From assembly GCF_003003035.1 (NCBI RefSeq), contig NZ_PVTS01000004.1, positions 1 to 64,000 on the forward strand: a stretch of 64,000 bases of DNA, read 5' to 3'. The notes below the pieces were generated by a model, which saw only the letters and a program-made list of their open reading frames with translations, ran no database searches and had not been told where the DNA came from. Positions within the stretch are counted from its first letter, which is position 1, and each line of letters begins with the position of its first letter. Shown piece by piece: positions 63,089 through 64,000 of the stretch. This DNA is from Marinilabilia salmonicolor. Its GTDB lineage: Bacteria > Bacteroidota > Bacteroidia > Bacteroidales > Marinilabiliaceae. A program made the translations under genes and the position numbers.

Positions 63089-64000
63089 TTACAGCGTTAC
63101 CCCCGTCTTAAAGATAGCAATTTCACGAAAGCCATATTTCTCATTATTGACCTGATTGCCGCTTGCTACGTCTATCAGATACGGAATGAATTCTTCCAGC
63201 ACATCCTCAATTTGCTTGCCGTCGGCAATGGGGCCGGCATTGAAATCGATCCAGTGAGGCTTCTTCTCAAAGAGCGGTGTGTTGGTGGAGATTTTCATGG
63301 TAGGTACAAAACTTCCAAAAGGGGTTCCTCTGCCGGTTGTAAATAAAACCAGGTGACATCCTGCAGCTCCCAAAGCGGTGGCCGCCACCAGGTCGTTGCC
63401 CGGTGAACTCAAAAGGTTGAGCCCTTTGGTGGTGAGGCGCTCACCGTATTTCAGGACATCTCTGACTTTGTCGGTACCACATTTTTGTGTGCATCCCAGT
63501 GATTTTTCTTCCAGGGTGGATATTCCGCCCGCTTTATTTCCGGGGGAAGGATTCTCGTAAATGGGCTGCTTGTTTTCAATAAAGTAGTTTTTGAAATCGT
63601 TGATCAGGTGCACAGTTTTTTCAAAAACGTCGCGGTTTTCTGCGCGGTTCATCAGCAGGGTTTCAGCACCAAACATTTCCGGAACTTCTGTGAGTACAGT
63701 TGTTCCACCCTGAGCCACCAGAAAGTCGGAGAATGCCCCCAGCAGCGGGTTGGCACTGATGCCGGAGAATCCGTCAGACCCTCCGCATTTGAGTCCTACC
63801 TTTAATTCTGAAAGAGGTATTTCTTCCCGCACATCTTCAGCCATTTTTTCATACAGCTCTTTCAGGATTTTGAGTCCCTCTTCATGTTCGTTTTTCACAT
63901 CCTGAGTGACCAGGAATTTGATCCGTTCTTCATCAAAATCGCCCAGAAACTCCCTGAAAACATCCGGTTGGTTGTTTTCACATCCAAGCCCCAAAACCAA
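63089..64000 (-). CDS. altronate/galactarate dehydratase, C-terminal part (5' end outside window)
   Basis: Frame open to the window edge. LKCGGSDGFSGISANPLLGA, VLTEVPEMFGAETLLMNRA, GCTQKCGT and GCHLVLFTTGRGTPFGSFVP are typical of the UxaA/GarD dehydratase core, which converts altronate to 2-keto-3-deoxygluconate in hexuronate degradation. The N-terminal SAF domain would be beyond the edge. Confidence 0.9.
   Translation of the reverse strand: MVLGLGCENNQPDVFREFLGDFDEERIKFLVTQDVKNEHEEGLKILKELYEKMAEDVREEIPLSELKVGLKCGGSDGFSGISANPLLGAFSDFLVAQGGTTVLTEVPEMFGAETLLMNRAENRDVFEKTVHLINDFKNYFIENKQPIYENPSPGNKAGGISTLEEKSLGCTQKCGTDKVRDVLKYGERLTTKGLNLLSSPGNDLVAATALGAAGCHLVLFTTGRGTPFGSFVPTMKISTNTPLFEKKPHWIDFNAGPIADGKQIEDVLEEFIPYLIDVASGNQVNNEKYGFREIAIFKTGVTL

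Overview
The window is from a Bacteroidota chromosome. A Marinilabiliales/Prolixibacteraceae-type organism is my guess at order level. Supporting features are a SusC/SusD pair with its ECF sigma factor and FecR anti-sigma factor, TAnnTTTG promoter elements, an UpxY-like antiterminator, many Gfo/Idh/MocA and DUF1080 proteins, and genes that mostly lack Shine-Dalgarno sequences. No rRNA, tRNA or CRISPR array was seen.

Left part (1-36.7 kb, almost all minus strand): a surface-polysaccharide locus reading right to left. It starts with an UpxY/NusG-like antiterminator (36.7 kb). It continues through a transaldolase, the ABC exporter permease (Wzm) and ATPase (Wzt), and a dTDP-3-amino-3,6-dideoxyhexose branch (ketoisomerase, acyltransferase, aminotransferase). 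Then come glycosyltransferases, a glycosyltransferase-pyruvyltransferase fusion, serine-acetyltransferase-like acyltransferases and an O-antigen ligase. It ends at an IS21-type remnant at the left edge. Within the operon sits a reverse transcriptase that resembles the DRT2 (UG2) antiviral family, with a strongly structured RNA just upstream of it. The sequence between Wzt and Wzm (19.2-29.5 kb) and on to 33 kb is an accessory zone. A module made of the wzt 5' end, REP-like hairpins, a GxxExxY gene, more hairpins and a small ORF recurs about five times. It is mixed with five or six toxin-antitoxin pairs, an AlbA/Schlafen-type protein, and a tiny inverted-repeat-bounded element whose only gene is a GIY-YIG nuclease.

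Right part (36.7-64 kb): ordinary chromosome followed by a polysaccharide-utilisation locus. Housekeeping genes include a DoxX-like protein, an oxidoreductase, an endonuclease/exonuclease/phosphatase lipoprotein, a cyclophilin and a DUF3127 protein. The utilisation locus runs ECF sigma, FecR, SusC, SusD, a GH127/GH146-type beta-L-arabinofuranosidase and GH97. Next are a REP-associated Y1 transposase with its REP clusters, a PLP decarboxylase, a Tat-exported oxidoreductase, a DUF1080 lipoprotein and the C-terminal part of an altronate dehydratase.

The strongest candidates for something undescribed are: (1) the DRT2-like RT with a ~310-nt upstream RNA closed by an 18-bp long-range stem and holding a 192-nt stop-free frame on the cDNA strand; (2) the 290-bp GIY-YIG element with 16-bp inverted ends, its 86-bp non-coding relative and 24-30-bp micro-inserts; (3) an in-frame fusion of a PIN toxin to a sugar aminotransferase, still preceded by its antitoxin; (4) a dispersed intergenic repeat inserted in frame into a glycosyltransferase. 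All function assignments come from reading motifs by eye, without database searches.
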